Assembly: GCA_016711285.1 (NCBI GenBank)
Contig: JADJTG010000013.1
Coordinates: forward strand, 536,001 to 600,000
Reading direction: 5' to 3'
Length of the DNA stretch: 64,000 nucleotides
Source: Sphingobacteriales bacterium
GTDB taxonomy: Bacteria; Bacteroidota; Bacteroidia; Chitinophagales; UBA2359
Every line of letters starts with the position of its first letter. Within the stretch, counting starts at the first letter, position 1. Shown here in pieces: positions 30,076 through 39,790 of this stretch. The notes beneath the pieces were generated by a model that had not been told where the DNA came from, made no database searches, and saw nothing but the letters and a program-made list of their open reading frames with translations. The position numbers and the translations under genes were made by a program.

Positions 30076-30228
30076 GTAAAGGAGTGGTTATGGTCTCGGC
30101 GTTTCAAATTATACAAGTATAATTTTACTTCGCTTCTTTCACTTACACAGTATTGTTAATACTGTCAAATTGGTTTGAAAACAATTTTGATCGTCCTTTA
30201 GTTCCTTTACAACGTAATAATTTCAGAA

Positions 30229-31986
30229 TTATTGTACCACTAATTTTTGGAAAACAGATTTTCCGTTAGAAAGTGTCACTTTTACGAAGTAAATACCTTT
30301 CTGCACAGATGACACATCTAACACCATTTGTTTTTGCGAAGCGGCATCTATTTCTCCATCTATTACACTCAATACGGTTCTTCCTTGTACGTCAATTACT
30401 TCTACCAAAGCTTTGCAAGCTACATCGCTGCTGTTGTTGTAATTGAGTGTCACTGATTCTGAAGTTGGGTTCGGAGCCATATTCAAGAACAAATCACTTG
30501 CCGGAGTAATAGTAGCTTTTTTGCCTAAATGAACTTTATTGAAGTTAGTACCTGCTGCTTTGATGGCAGCCACTTCATTGGTGGTAGGTGCAGGTGCCGG
30601 CATTAAAGCAGGTGTGTTGCTGCAAGGTAAGATATACGCTTTGAATACCGAAGTTCCGGCAGCTGTAGCCCTGAAGCTGGGTTTCAAATCAACATAGTTT
30701 TCTGCCGCATAAATAACAGTATTGGAAGTACCTGTAATGGTATTGGTAGCAGTAATAACCTGTGCCTGTTCGGTAGAGTTGGTATTGGTTACGTTGGTAG
30801 TAACGGCGAGGTTGGCAGCACAGCAATTAACGCTGGTAACGGTGGTATTCAGTGTAAAAGAAGCTTTTGTGTTTTCGCCCGATACTACTACCCAGTAATC
30901 ACCGGCGGGCAAGCAGTTTACGTTCAGGGTGCTGCCGCACGCCTGACCTTCCACCACATGAGCGTCCATCAAGTCACCTTTGTAAGTGATAGTGCTGTTA
31001 TCCAAAGGGTTGGTAGTTGTTTTATCGGGGCATACCACGCTAGACAACAAAGAGATATTATAATTTTGCGCTACACTGGAGCCGCTGATAGACAAAGCCA
31101 CATTGTTTTCGGTAGTGGTAAAGGGTGCTGTAAACTTGAACCACGCCGAAGTTCCGGTGGTAGTAGGGCAAGGAGCCGTACCTCCTGAATAGTTGCCCGG
31201 CTCGTGGAAACCGCCATTTCCGGCAAATTCGCACAAACATTTAGTAGCACTGGCGGTTTTGGTAGTTCCTGTACCGGCGAGGGTCATAATAGTCGGGTCG
31301 CCGCACAAAAATCCGGGTGCATATTCCGAAACCTCAAAAGCGAAGGTGCCGGTTTGGGTAGCATCGTATGTTTCAGCTTGTATCCAAAGTGCAATATCCG
31401 TTAATTCACAAATTGGTTGTCCTTGTTGTTGCAAAGAAGTTAATAATCCCGACAAAGAAGGAATACTACCCGGCGGCAAATACAAGTGATTATTATTGAT
31501 ACTGTCTTTGTCCCCGCAATAAATGTTGGTTACTAAGAAATCGCTGGTTTGGCTGGGAGCAGGATTCAAGCAGTCGATATCCAAATTAATGGTACACCAA
31601 CCAAAAACGGGGTCTTCTGCTTTTCCGTCCACTTCCGCATGGATAGCGATAGTAGGCGGGCTGTTGGGATACCCCGGATAGCTATGAAAACCCACTACCA
31701 CCGAACCATCATAACTCGGAATAACATTGGCAGGGTGAGTAGATAATTTTACATACACATCGTGGTTTACCGTACCTACACCGCAACTGGGTGATTGCTG
31801 AGGCGAACCCCACACATTGCCCACATTGCTGATAGTAAGTTTGCTGCACGAGTTCACATAGCCCTCAATGGGCGGTGCCGTATTACAATTATTAGAGCCT
31901 CCGACGTTGACGGTGTTTTGTGTACACTGCGCTTGCAGTTGCCACGCACTCAACAAGAGAGAGCAATAAAGCAAAATTTTTTTCAT
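30229..31986 (-). CDS. T9SS cargo protein, Cys-rich, function unknown
   Basis: 585 residues. A clear signal peptide (MKKILLYCSLLLSAWQLQAQ) is followed by a Cys-rich mature part with many Thr, Asn and Gly residues, including NVGGSNNCNTAPPIEGYV and repeated beta-sandwich-like strands (GTSAWFKFTAPFTTTENNVA, GDYWVVVSGENTKASFTL). The end is a T9SS type A sorting domain (LFLNMAPNPTSESVTLNYN ... GIYFVKVTLSNGKSVFQ). It is predicted to be secreted or attached to the cell surface. No enzyme motif was found. The frame is intact and the gene stands alone. Confidence 0.75.
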   Translation of the reverse strand: MKKILLYCSLLLSAWQLQAQCTQNTVNVGGSNNCNTAPPIEGYVNSCSKLTISNVGNVWGSPQQSPSCGVGTVNHDVYVKLSTHPANVIPSYDGSVVVGFHSYPGYPNSPPTIAIHAEVDGKAEDPVFGWCTINLDIDCLNPAPSQTSDFLVTNIYCGDKDSINNNHLYLPPGSIPSLSGLLTSLQQQGQPICELTDIALWIQAETYDATQTGTFAFEVSEYAPGFLCGDPTIMTLAGTGTTKTASATKCLCEFAGNGGFHEPGNYSGGTAPCPTTTGTSAWFKFTAPFTTTENNVALSISGSSVAQNYNISLLSSVVCPDKTTTNPLDNSTITYKGDLMDAHVVEGQACGSTLNVNCLPAGDYWVVVSGENTKASFTLNTTVTSVNCCAANLAVTTNVTNTNSTEQAQVITATNTITGTSNTVIYAAENYVDLKPSFRATAAGTSVFKAYILPCSNTPALMPAPAPTTNEVAAIKAAGTNFNKVHLGKKATITPASDLFLNMAPNPTSESVTLNYNNSSDVACKALVEVIDVQGRTVLSVIDGEIDAASQKQMVLDVSSVQKGIYFVKVTLSNGKSVFQKLVVQ

Positions 31987-32362
31987 AAAATAAAATAATT
32001 TTAGGATTGTTTAAAGAATAGAAATTAGCGTTTTTGCTGTTATTTATCAAAAAATATCACAAATGTAAAAATAAATATTTTTATTTATAAAAATCAAAAA
32101 AAGGAATTGAAGAAAGCAAAATACAATGATATCACAGGTAAATGAAGGCAATAAAATGATAAATATAGAATAAAAAAGCGTAAAATTTTTTCTAAATAGA
32201 AGAGCATAAATTTTTTTCAATATCAAAAATGGTGTATCTTACAAACACACAAAAGGTACAACCCAAACAAACAGCCATTGAACAAAAATTTTTTTATATT
32301 GATACTATTCTCTTTTTAATCACAGATATAAAAAACTAAAAAAATCAACTTATCATTCAAAC
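31987..32362. other. Divergent A/T-rich intergenic region
   Basis: 376 bases between divergent genes, strongly A/T-rich, which should contain the promoters of both. No box matching the full consensus and no repeats were identified. Confidence 0.4.
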
Positions 32363-32854
32363 ATGTCAGTACAGAATTTTACATTAAAAAGCAGCACCCT
32401 GCAAGGTCAGGCAACCGAGCGCGAATGTTATAGCGGCTGCGGCGGGCGCAATGAGTCTCCGCAATTGAGTTGGAGTGGCGCACCCGAAGGCACGAAGAGT
32501 TTTGCAGTATTCGTACACGACCCCGATGCGCCTACCTCTTCGGGTTGGTGGCATTGGCTCTTGTTTGATATTCCGGCGCATATCGGCGAGTTGTCCGCCG
32601 GCTCAGGTGTTGCAGACAGCACAATGCTGCCCGCAGGTGCCATTCAAAGTCTCAACGATTTCGGAAATTGCCGCTACGATGGACCCTGCCCGCCGAAAGG
32701 ACACGGTATTCATCAATACAATATTACCATATATGCTTTAGATGTAGCCACTTTAGGCTTAGATAAAAACACATTGCCGGCGGCGGTAGCATTTACGATG
32801 TACACACACGTTTTGGCAAAATCCACTTTGGTATTTTATCACCGCCGCGATTAA
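32363..32854 (+). CDS. YbhB/YbcL-type PEBP protein
   Basis: 163 residues, the usual length for bacterial Raf-kinase-inhibitor-like (PEBP) proteins. Family motifs are NESPQLSWSGAPEGTKSFAV, VHDPDAPTSSGWWHWLLFDI, and GPCPPKGHGIHQYNITIYAL, which together form the anion-binding pocket. The biochemical role of bacterial members is not settled. There is no signal peptide, so it is cytoplasmic. It is convergent with the GT2 gene, 11 bases away. Confidence 0.9.
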   Translation: MSVQNFTLKSSTLQGQATERECYSGCGGRNESPQLSWSGAPEGTKSFAVFVHDPDAPTSSGWWHWLLFDIPAHIGELSAGSGVADSTMLPAGAIQSLNDFGNCRYDGPCPPKGHGIHQYNITIYALDVATLGLDKNTLPAAVAFTMYTHVLAKSTLVFYHRRD

Positions 32855-32865
32855 AAATTATTTTT

Positions 32866-34036
32866 CTATTGCACGCGGCGACCTTTCCATTCGTAGCGTT
32901 TCCAGTTGCCTGCCCAACCTGCCCATACAATATAAATGATGTGCAGCAATTGGGCGGGTAAAAAAATACGCATCAAATCGCTGCGCCCAAAAAAAGAAAC
33001 GGCTTCTTTAAGAAAAAAATAATCGGCAATTATTTTTACAAATATTTGAAATATCCATACCCAGCACCACCGAATATCAAAAAGAGCCGCAAGTGGTAAA
33101 AATAGCAAACTCATATTGAGCAGATACACCCCCAGCAAAATGCTTTTTATTTTCCAGTCGTTGTATTGGTTGCTCTTGGAAGCCCAGCGAATACGCTGTT
33201 GTAAAAAATCTTTCCAAGTGGGGCAGGCAGCCGTGGTGACGATAGCATCGGTATTTTTTAAAAAAGAAATGCCTTGCGGATAATTTGCTGCTATTTTCTG
33301 AATGAGCAACAAATCATCGCCGGAGGCTACGGTGTCAATTTGGTCGAAGCCGCCCACTTCATAAAACACCGCTTTTTCGTAGCTCAAATTAGCTCCATTT
33401 CCCATTAGCGAGAGTCGTTTGTGCAGCGATGCACCCGTGATGAGCATCATTCCGGCAAAATCCAAACTTTGAAACCGTTGAAAAAAACCTTGCTCGCCCT
33501 CAAAAGCCACCGGAGCCGTGAGCAGGCGATAAGGATTGATGTGATATTGATGAGCAATGCTGCGCAACCAAAGGGGCGGTGTCGTACAATCGGCATCGGT
33601 GCACACAATAAGCGGGTGGCGGGCTTGTGCAATGCCGTAAGCGATAGCCGCTTTTTTGTAAGAGTTGATGTTTTTTTCCTTGTAAATATGCCGCTAAATC
33701 CAATACTTGCACCTGCGGCAGCCGGAGGTTTTTCACCAAAAGAGCGGTGTCATCTTCGGAGTGGTCGTCCACGATAATTATTTCAAACAAAGCGGCGGGA
33801 TAGTGCTGTGCGACAATGCTGCGCACACAATTTTCAATATTGGCGGCTTCGTTGCGAGCCGGAATAATAACACTGATGCCCGTTGATGGCACAAAATCTT
33901 GCGATATGCTGCTCTTGGGCAATTGCCGCCAAGCACGCACATACACCCGCATCAGCACAAAATAAGCCACGGCAAGCGAGCAGAGCAAAACTTTTACCGA
34001 CAATATGATCATCATTATTCCCCAAAAAAAAAGCAT
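32866..34036 (-). CDS. GT2-family glycosyltransferase, membrane-bound (frame broken once)
   Basis: About 389 residues once one A is removed from the A7 run near 33685. The corrected join reads LQGKNINSYKKAAIAYG, as expected for the family, and the length becomes a multiple of three. An N-terminal membrane segment precedes the GT-A domain: ISVIIPARNEAANIENCV, IIIVDDHSEDDTA, IVCTDADC (DxD), and the later QQRIRWASKS (QxxRW), the marker of processive synthases. Two or three C-terminal membrane helices follow. It probably builds a surface polysaccharide or glycolipid. It is convergent with the PEBP gene and lies 37 bases downstream of the NTPase gene. Confidence 0.82.
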
Positions 34037-34073
34037 TCAAAGCACAAAAATAGTAGCTTTGGCGGTGTTTTGT

Positions 34074-34583
34074 TCAAGAATTTGTTATTGCTTCCAAGTC
34101 GTTCAGATGATGAATAAGATAAAAAGTATGCAAATCAAAATGTTGAATGAATAAGGGCAATATATCCTCGCGGACAACTACTATAATATGCCTCTCGTAC
34201 AAAAGTGGCGGCGGGTGCTGAAATTGATGCAAGAGCGGTTGAGCCGCCGCGTAAAAACCCTCACGGCGCAATTCCAATTTTCCTAATTCATCTATAATAA
34301 TGTAGCGGTAAGATAGGTGTAGTGCAGCATTTTCCAAAATACGGTTGGCGCGTTCAAAGGCTTTTTGGTAAAAAGAAAATTTACCTACTTTTACGAGGTC
34401 GGCAGTGTCGGGTTGCAGACATTGCGCCTGAAAATAAATTTTTGCCGCAATATCGTACATCAAACGGCAATCGTGTACGTCCGGCATCAATATGCCCGCC
34501 ACATCGCGGCGTGGGGCGCACCAATTCCACAATTCGGTGGTTTTGCCGCTTCGAACAGCCCGCGAAAAAATAAAAATCGCCAT
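34074..34583 (-). CDS. THEP1-like nucleoside-triphosphatase
   Basis: 169 residues, a normal size for the THEP1/DUF265 NTPase family. Walker A is AVRSGKTTEL, and Walker B is the family signature YIIIDELGKLELR. The residue that should be the first Gly of the P-loop is replaced (FSRAVRSGKTT), which is unusual but tolerated in some relatives. A middle segment, RDVAGILMPDVHDCRLMYDI, matches the family's substrate loop. The cellular role is not known. It may be co-transcribed with the GT2 gene 37 bases downstream. Confidence 0.75.
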   Translation of the reverse strand: MAIFIFSRAVRSGKTTELWNWCAPRRDVAGILMPDVHDCRLMYDIAAKIYFQAQCLQPDTADLVKVGKFSFYQKAFERANRILENAALHLSYRYIIIDELGKLELRREGFYAAAQPLLHQFQHPPPLLYERHIIVVVREDILPLFIQHFDLHTFYLIHHLNDLEAITNS

Positions 34584-34592
34584 AAAACTTAC

Positions 34593-34600
34593 TATTTTTG
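34593..34600 (+). promoter_or_regulatory. -7 box (TATTTTTG) upstream of the GldN-like gene
   Basis: TATTTTTG lies 60 bases before the ATG at 34660 and within 20 bases of the divergent NTPase start. No good -33 box was seen. Confidence 0.3.
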
Positions 34601-34659
34601 CAAGCGGTTTAGCAATATTTTTTTAAAATAAAATTTTTTAAAACACCTTACAAACAGCA

Positions 34660-35215
34660 ATGAGGAAAAGTACATATTTTTTGTTGTTTTTGATGATAAT
34701 GACTTGCTTTTTTCTTGCAAAAACGACAAGGGCGACAGCAGCAGTGCAGGTCAGGAGGTAGTGTGGGCAAAACGCACCCATTTTAAAGTAGAATTCAATT
34801 CGCCGGACGAAGAAATAGAAACGATAGCGATGAAAGACCGCGAACTGATGGATATGATATTGGAGGCGGTAGAAAAAGGCGAGCGCAAGGCGTATGATTT
34901 TACGACTTATGAGTTGTTGAGTAAAGAGAAAGTCGCCGATATCTTTGTCAAACACGACACCATTTTGGTTGCCGACCCTGTAACGGAAAAAGAGGTGATG
35001 AAGCCGATAGAAAATCCGCTCAACCGCCCCGAAGTAAAAAATTTCGTGTAAAACAGGAATGGTATTTTGACAAGAAAAATTTTAAAATGAACAGCAAAAT
35101 TATAGCAATGGCTCCGGTGGAGTCTATTTATAATTCTGATGGTTCGTTTCGCGGCGATTTGCCTTTATTTTGGGTATATTTTGAGGGCGAGCCGCAAATT
35201 GCCAAAAAGCCATAG
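34660..35215 (+). CDS. Short GldN/PorN-like lipoprotein (frame broken twice)
   Basis: About 185 residues after two one-base corrections: a T6 run near 34715 read as T7, and a T3 run near 35044 read as T4. The observed 556 bases plus two give 186 codons. The corrected start has a lipobox (LLFLMIMTCFFSCKNDK). The body follows the T9SS protein GldN: AYDFTTYELLSKEKVADIF, HDTILVADPVTEKEVMK, VKQEWYFDKKNFKMNSKI and PLFWVYFEGEPQ. GldN is a periplasmic partner of the GldKLM core. Here the gene stands alone and is shorter than usual (GldN is about 300 residues). It could be a divergent paralogue; the canonical gldKLMN operon is not in this window. Confidence 0.72.
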
Positions 35216-35237
35216 TAGCTTTCGGTGTTTTTTTTTA

Positions 35238-35690
35238 TTACTCCTGCACTACAATATTCGGTGTAGTGACGGTATTGCTGCGGTGTTTGGCGCGGTCTTC
35301 TATATATATGCTGTATGTTACATTTTGCAGGGTGCTGCCGTCCGTGATGAGGGTGTGTTTAAGTACCACATCTAATTGTCCTTGAATGGGCACCGATGCA
35401 GGCGACAACTGCTGAATACGGTACGGATATGTAATACCGATGCGTTCGTCTGTGAGAAATAAGTTTTCGGCATCGGCATTATTTTCGCCCAAATCACCAT
35501 CGGCATCTTTATAAGCAATGGTAAAAACAATGCTGTCTTTAAATGCTTTTACTGAAAGAGGCTGCGTGCCAATCAATTCAATTTCCGGTATTTCGGTAAA
35601 TCCCAAATCGGCATCTTCCTGTTTGCAGCCCACTGCAAGCATTATAATGCCCCACAGCAAAAGTCCATTTTTTTGGATTTTTAACATTGA
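35238..35690 (-). CDS. Lipoprotein C of the five-gene operon
   Basis: 150 residues. The ATG at 35690 gives a lipobox (GLLLWGIIMLAVGCKQED). The mature part is one beta-rich domain with Asp-rich turns (FTIAYKDADGDLGENNADAE, YPYRIQQLSPASVPIQG, YSIYIEDRAKHRSN), resembling cadherin- or Big-like folds. No enzyme motif was found. It is the last gene of a minus-strand operon, 19 bases downstream of the heme-motif lipoprotein, and convergent with the GldN-like gene. Confidence 0.7.
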   Translation of the reverse strand, partial: SMLKIQKNGLLLWGIIMLAVGCKQEDADLGFTEIPEIELIGTQPLSVKAFKDSIVFTIAYKDADGDLGENNADAENLFLTDERIGITYPYRIQQLSPASVPIQGQLDVVLKHTLITDGSTLQNVTYSIYIEDRAKHRSNTVTTPNIVVQE

Positions 35691-35709
35691 ATGCTTGTTT
35701 TTATTATTA

Positions 35710-36627
35710 CTATTGGACAATAAATGAGCAATAGCCTTTGGTATAGTAAAAATTATTGCGGTTATTGGGAAATTCCACCGGTGTTTGGTGTTCGGCATCG
35801 CGGGCGTAGTAGCGGAAATAATACTGAACACCTGTTTCAAAATCAGCTCCGTTGAGTTGCACAACCCATACATAATAATCCCAATTAAATACGGCATCTA
35901 CTACCCGCACCGGATTACTGAAATCATCGGGATTGGTAGATATTTTTAGTTTGTTGTATAAAATTTCCTCACTCGGTTTTTCATCATCAAATACAAACAT
36001 GACCATATTAATAATTTGGTCGTTTTCCAGCACAAAAGGTTCATTTTCCTGTGGGCGGTTGTTGCTCACCAAATTGCCATTGAGGTCGTAGGCATCATAA
36101 CCATAAATGCCGACATTTATATCAGGACGCACGGCTACATCGCCGTTTATGTCTTTAGCTCCGTTCAAAATCCATTCGTTGATATGGCGCATTTCGGTAG
36201 CATTGAGTGGGGGTGCGTAGCGCGGCATACGCCCGAGTACCTCATCATCGGTGAGCAGCCGCTCGTGCAGCCAACTTGCTGCCGTATCGTAAGGCACTAC
36301 ACGAAAGCGAAATTCATAATCACCGTTATTTTTTATCACCTCCTGATACACCAACGTATTATAGGTTGATTCTACAGTGCGGAAATCCGGCTCAAAAACG
36401 CCGCCATGACAACTCGGAATGGCGCATTTCGGCTGAAAAATCTGTTGGTGCAGGGCAGTAATATCGGAGGAGTCGAGCGAAGTGTAGGGTATTTGGCTAC
36501 TATCCGAAGGCACTTGACTGATATTATTGAAAGGATTATCGGGATCGGGTGTTTCTTTTCCGCAGGATAAGGTCAATATCAATACCATTGCCGATATAAA
36601 TGCTTGATAAAATTGATGATTTCTCAT
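35710..36627 (-). CDS. Lipoprotein with cytochrome c-like CxxxxCH motif
   Basis: 305 residues, intact. The lipobox is VLILTLSCGKE. A heme-binding-like motif CAIPSCHGGVFEPDF lies near residue 68; four residues separate the cysteines, not the usual two. About 75 residues later GRMPRYAPPL could supply the axial Met, followed by MRHINEWILNGAKDINGD. These features resemble periplasmic mono-heme cytochromes of this phylum. The second half is an Ig-like domain of strands (IINMVMFVFDDEKPSEE, YYVWVVQLNGADFETG). Electron transfer is inferred, not shown. It is the fourth gene of the operon, between the Tat protein and lipoprotein C. Confidence 0.72.
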   Translation of the reverse strand: MRNHQFYQAFISAMVLILTLSCGKETPDPDNPFNNISQVPSDSSQIPYTSLDSSDITALHQQIFQPKCAIPSCHGGVFEPDFRTVESTYNTLVYQEVIKNNGDYEFRFRVVPYDTAASWLHERLLTDDEVLGRMPRYAPPLNATEMRHINEWILNGAKDINGDVAVRPDINVGIYGYDAYDLNGNLVSNNRPQENEPFVLENDQIINMVMFVFDDEKPSEEILYNKLKISTNPDDFSNPVRVVDAVFNWDYYVWVVQLNGADFETGVQYYFRYYARDAEHQTPVEFPNNRNNFYYTKGYCSFIVQ

Positions 36628-36681
36628 AATTGCAATTTTTTATTGGGTATAAAAGAAGCGCATCTTTGAGCGGAAAATATA

Positions 36682-37993
36682 TTATTTGAACGCGGCATAT
36701 AAAGGAGTGCCATTTAAAAATCCACCGGGAATATCTTGATAAAAACCCAAAATATGAGCAATAGTAGGCACAATATCAATACTTTCACCTTGTATGGCAT
36801 TGATGATATTGTTTTGATACACTTTATCAGAAGGACCTGCTACCATACAAAATATTTCGTTGCTGCCATCATCGTCGCCGTGGTCAATGGCATAACGCCC
36901 ATACTCATCAACGATAGAGTTGGCTTCCCAGTCTCTGCCGTGTTCGGGAGCAATGATTAAGATGGTGTCGTTTGCCATTTCGGGTATGGATTGAATGGTT
37001 TGCCAAAGATGTGCAGCGGCATAATCGGCTTTTTGGAGATTATTGCAATATTGCGAAAAATTTCGGTGGCACACATCAGTTTCGGTCATATTTACCACAC
37101 AATTCCGCTTAAAAGTGCGCAACACCTCTTCGGCGAGCATTACATTATACATAGTCGCCATTCATTAAAGCATTTGGCAAGCCCCAGGATTCGTAATATT
37201 GCCCCGTCTTTCCTTTTTGAATAAGCTGGCTCAAAAAAGCTTCAATGCGGGTTTTATTTTCGGGCGTATTACTAAAATAAGTATCTGCGGCGATAGAAGA
37301 GGCGTTGAGGGGTTTTTCAAAGTTATTATTTAAAAAAGTGCGCAGTTTGTTGGTTTTCAGTTGTTCAGATGAAGAAAAAGTTTTGCATACATCAATAGCT
37401 TCGTAGTTGTACAGCACATAGTTGGGCGAAATGAAGTTGGCACCGAAACTACTGCCATAGTTGGCATCGCTGCTGTGGGCGAGTTTTTCGTTTTCGCCGA
37501 TGCCGTTGGATACCCACCACGTTTGCAAAGCAGAGGTGGCGGGGCTGCTGTGTTTGCGATAGTATTCGAATAAAGTAGGGCGGCGGGTGTATTCGCTGAA
37601 ACTAAAATCGGTTTCATTGACATAAGCTCCGGTCATTGCCACAGTATTGCCTTGGTAGTGCCCCGCCAAGGGGCTGTTGTAGCGAAAATTTTTAAACAAG
37701 GTTGCCTTTTGCTGAAGGGGCTGCGGGAGCAAAGTATTCAAGGGCTGCACAGCATCAACAATATCGGCGTTGATAGCTTCATTACCGGCGAGTAAATTGG
37801 GCATCAGATTGCCTTCGGCTTTTTGTACCGACTCTATATTTCGGATACCTCCGGCAAAGAGGCAAAACACCACATGGTTGGCGATGCGGCTGCCGGTGGC
37901 GGCAAATAACCTGCCCGTAGGCAAAATATAGGGAAACGCAAGCGCAGCAGTAGAAGCCAAAACGCTTTTTTTAACAAAATTACGGCGGTTCAT
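36682..37993 (-). CDS. Tat-exported alkaline phosphatase-superfamily protein (frame broken once)
   Basis: About 437 residues when a one-base correction is made near 37150, where NALMNGDY breaks off and YNVMLAEEVL resumes. The N-terminus MNRRNFVKKSVLASTAALA is a twin-arginine signal, implying export of a folded protein. The C-terminal part resembles the alkaline phosphatase/sulfatase superfamily or DUF1501: DTILIIAPEHGRDWEAN and DIVPTIAHILGFYQDIPGG. The usual N-terminal metal-binding Asp-Thr pair of classical phosphatases is not evident, so the reaction is uncertain. It is the third gene of the operon and lies between two pairs of lipoproteins. Confidence 0.68.
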
Positions 37994-37999
37994 ACTTTA

Positions 38000-38514
38000 T
38001 CAGTTTTTCTTTAATGTATTAAAAAAGCGATATTCTTCGGAGGTCAAAAAAGTATAATAAATAAGCGAAGGCGTAATATCGGCATCTTTGCCAATAGCAT
38101 CGTTCCAGTACCATTTTTCCATTTCGGTGGGCTTGCGGTGATAAAATTTTTGATAAGTATTTTCTACAAAAACGGGAATATTGAGCCGCATCTCAAAATC
38201 GGAAGGCAAAGGAGCACTATCACGTTTCAGGAAATCGCGAATGAGCATATCCGTCACCAAATCTTTATCGCCGATAGCGGCGTAGGTAAAAGCGGTTTGT
38301 TGCAATTCGGCGTTGTCAATGGGCTTATCAAACAAATCCGAATAAGCCAGCGTGATAAATTCCAATTCTTTTTATAATTGTTTTTATCAATAGTGCTTAA
38401 AGACACTTGCTCTTTATTGACCTCATATACCACCAATTTTTCTTGTTGGCAGGCGGTAGCGAGCAGCACTACGGCAGTCATCAACGACAGCAATTTGTAC
38501 GACAGAGGTTTCAT
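38000..38514 (-). CDS. Lipoprotein B of the five-gene operon (frame broken once)
   Basis: About 171 residues after one A is added to an A5 run near 38372. The ATG at 38514 overlaps the upstream stop by four bases (ATGA), showing translational coupling. The lipobox is SLMTAVVLLATACQQE. The body is alpha-helical: FITLAYSDLFDKPIDNAELQ, FVENTYQKFYHRKPTEMEK and IYYTFLTSEEYRFF. It resembles lipoprotein A in carrying a YQKxxxRxPxxxE-type motif, so the two are probably distant paralogues. The function is not recognised. Confidence 0.65.
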
Positions 38515-39380
38515 ATTCCGAGATATTCGTTGCTTAATAAAATAGTTTTCAGGAGGGCTTCGCGGTCGAGGTTGGATTGGTAGGATTGCAACAGGGCAGC
38601 AACTCTTCGTTGGCAGGCTCGCGAAATAAATACTTTTGGTATAAACTGCGCACTTGTCCTTCAAAATAGGCATCGGAGTTGAAAAATATTTGCAATAAAT
38701 CTTCAAAAGAAGTTCCTGATTGCAAAAACAACACACTTTGATAGCCGAAAAACATAGATCCTCCGGCATCTGCTTCTTTCTCGGTGGCGAGTCGTTTCAA
38801 AAAATATTCAAAAACGCTGTTAATCCAGTCTTTTCCGAAGCCTTTGGAAAAAAAGAAAATACGCGTACTCACCAAGCGGCGGTGGAGTTCTATGATATTG
38901 ATATTTCCTTTGGTGTAGTCGTCAAGGGCATCGCGGAGCAAATAGAGGTTGAAGTTCCTTTTGATTTTCAATGAGCACCTCCGACAAATCGGGGTTATTG
39001 ATTTCAGATTCCACTTCCGCGATATGATAGGCAATTTCGTCGGCGGTGGCATTATTGAGGAGTTGGTTATTCTCTTGCCGATATTGCCACAAGCGATAAT
39101 CGGGGTGAGCAAACAGCAAATCAATAACAGCTTCGCGGTCGGCAACAGAGCAGTTATTGCGGTTGAGTATTTCAAATACGGTGGTGTACTCTATGTCGCT
39201 GGGTTTTCTGCCCAAGAGCAGTAAAAATGTTTTTGAAATAAAATTATCTTTTATTTCATTGGATATAGTATAATCTTCAGGAGCATTGTTGTCGCCAACT
39301 ACTGCTATTTCTGTTTTGGTGCAAGATAAAGTGAACAGCAATAGAGTGCCGCACAAAATAAGTATCAAATATTTACCCAT
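38511..39380 (-). CDS. Lipoprotein A of the five-gene operon (frame broken twice)
   Basis: About 289 residues after removing one A near 38963 and adding one G near 38592. The lipobox is CGTLLLFTLSCTKTE. The body is alpha-helical with repeated segments (FISKTFLLLLGRKPSDIE, REAVIDLLFAHPDYR, FEDLLQIFFNSDAYFEGQV, LYQKYLFREPANEEL), a pattern also seen in modules beside DUF1800/DUF1501 proteins; I do not recognise a named family. It is the first gene of the operon and is coupled to lipoprotein B by an ATGA overlap. Confidence 0.65.
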
Positions 39381-39790
39381 AGTTATAATAAATTATGGTT
39401 TTTAAAAATACCCCAACATTAACTCAAAAAATAAAAAAATATTGCATATAAAAATCAAAAATTAATACATTAGTCTGTGAGTACAATATTAGCAATAATA
39501 ACGATAACAGATACAAGATAAAATAAACTTTTTTTATTATTGTATAAATATAGACAGTAAAAAAAACAATAAGAGCATTTGTAATTGAGATTGGCTTATT
39601 GGGTGGGCTTAAAATGCTTGATATGTCGAGGTATTACAACAAAGTAACACTATTATGGGCGTTTTTTAAAACAGCCATCTTAACTTTGTATCGTTTTTAT
39701 TTATCATCATCAAGTTACAAAAGCCGCTGATTAATTTTAAACAAAAACAGCTTTAAAAGTCTTGTATATTTATATTTTTTTGTAAGATTT
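39381..39790. other. Divergent intergenic region, A/T-rich
   Basis: 410 bases between the operon (-) and the heme A synthase gene (+). It is very A/T-rich. A long string of A and T with TTG at 39762-39764 and TATATTTTTTTG just before 39783 may be the heme A synthase promoter, but it does not fit the consensus exactly. Nothing else was seen. Confidence 0.35.

Larger units (their letters stand above)
29853..30228. other. Convergent intergenic region with two terminators
   Basis: 376 bases between the PorP/SprF gene (+) and the secreted-protein gene (-). Apart from the two terminator hairpins listed separately, the sequence is A/T-rich and no gene or repeat was seen. A palindrome-like ACAGTATTGTTAATACTGT lies at about 30148-30166, shortly after the minus-strand stop. 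Confidence 0.5.

Noticed and set aside
30148..30166. Possible extra terminator or operator at ACAGTATTGTTAATACTGT
   Set aside because: A palindrome is visible, but there is no T run and no clear relation to a start, so it is only mentioned in the region entry.
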